A stretch of DNA of 14,464 bases, from positions 1-14,464 of the forward strand of contig CAUJJQ010000165.1 of NCBI GenBank assembly GCA_963205285.1. The letters run 5' to 3'. The translations under genes were made by a program, and so were the position numbers. Source of the stretch: Pseudomonadota bacterium. Lineage in GTDB: Bacteria > Pseudomonadota > Alphaproteobacteria > Sphingomonadales > Sphingomonadaceae. Below the pieces are notes generated by a model. It made no database searches. It was not told the origin of the DNA and worked only from the letters and a program-made list of their open reading frames with translations. Positions 14,328-14,464 of this stretch are shown here, piece after piece (position 1 is the stretch's first letter; each line of letters opens with the position of its first letter).

Positions 14328-14464
14328 TCAAAATTGCTTGCGAATTTCGAACGAAATGGTCCGCCCCACCGGATTCAGATAGGCCAGTTGGTATCGCAGC
14401 GGGGTTTGTCCATTTTGGTCGCGCACCTGTTGGCGGTCGTTCAAAATATTGTCGATGGCCAGCC
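14328..14464 (-). CDS. TonB-dependent receptor, C-terminal end (partial)
   Basis: The last 45 codons of a gene entering from beyond the window, ending at TGA (14330-14328). The protein reads NILNDRQQVRDQNG, then TPLRYQLAYLNPVGRTISFEIRKQF. Alternating hydrophobic residues in the last strands, a P-x-G-R-x-I/F-x-x-E/G-x-R type ending and a terminal Phe are the signature of outer-membrane TonB-dependent receptors, whose C-terminal Phe is read by the BAM assembly machinery. These receptors import siderophores, vitamin B12, carbohydrates and other ligands; the ligand cannot be told from this fragment. The gene reads toward the cNMP-domain gene on the same strand, separated by the tandem repeats. 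Confidence 0.85.
   Translation of the reverse strand, partial: LAIDNILNDRQQVRDQNGQTPLRYQLAYLNPVGRTISFEIRKQF

Overview
The window looks like chromosomal DNA of a GC-rich alphaproteobacterium, most likely a sphingomonad. The basis is the GC-rich coding style, a TonB-dependent receptor C-terminus of the type common in that group, a CobS/CobT-type AAA+/VWA pair, and nested GC-rich intergenic palindromes. This placement is an inference from protein style, not a database result. No rRNA, tRNA, CRISPR array, insertion sequence or phage gene was seen. No gene-free stretch exceeds 300 bases; the longest is 10063-10332.

Layout. Positions 1-498 (minus) hold an SRPBCC/AHSA1 protein whose stop overlaps the start of a gene leaving the window. 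Positions 597-2531 (plus) encode an exported S9-family serine peptidase. Positions 2541-5526 (minus) are a tight five-gene operon: TetR repressor, glyoxalase-fold (VOC) protein, a tandem-duplicated DUF1428 protein, a PhnB-like VOC protein and a glutathione S-transferase. The order, the overlaps and a TetR-type box in the promoter suggest a repressor-controlled electrophile or xenobiotic response, reminiscent of the nemR-nemA-gloA arrangement of E. coli.

Positions 5632-10062 (plus) carry the most intriguing block: a CobS-like AAA+ ATPase, an unrecognised two-TM protein with a long acidic Trp-dotted cytoplasmic region, and a CobT-like VWA protein. No CobN or other cobalamin gene is present, so this may be an AAA+/VWA machine with a membrane partner and an unknown client. 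The tetR and cobS promoters appear to overlap back to back, so the repressor could affect both directions.

Positions 10333-13551 (plus) encode an AlsS-like ThDP enzyme and an aldehyde dehydrogenase, separated by a nested palindromic repeat that seems to supply the second gene's ribosome binding site. A 19-bp perfect hairpin and an AT-rich palindrome precede the ThDP gene. Positions 13548-14210 (minus) encode a membrane-anchored cyclic-nucleotide-binding-domain protein, converging on the dehydrogenase with a 4-bp overlap. Upstream of it lie four 20-bp tandem repeats and then the last 45 codons of a TonB-dependent receptor.
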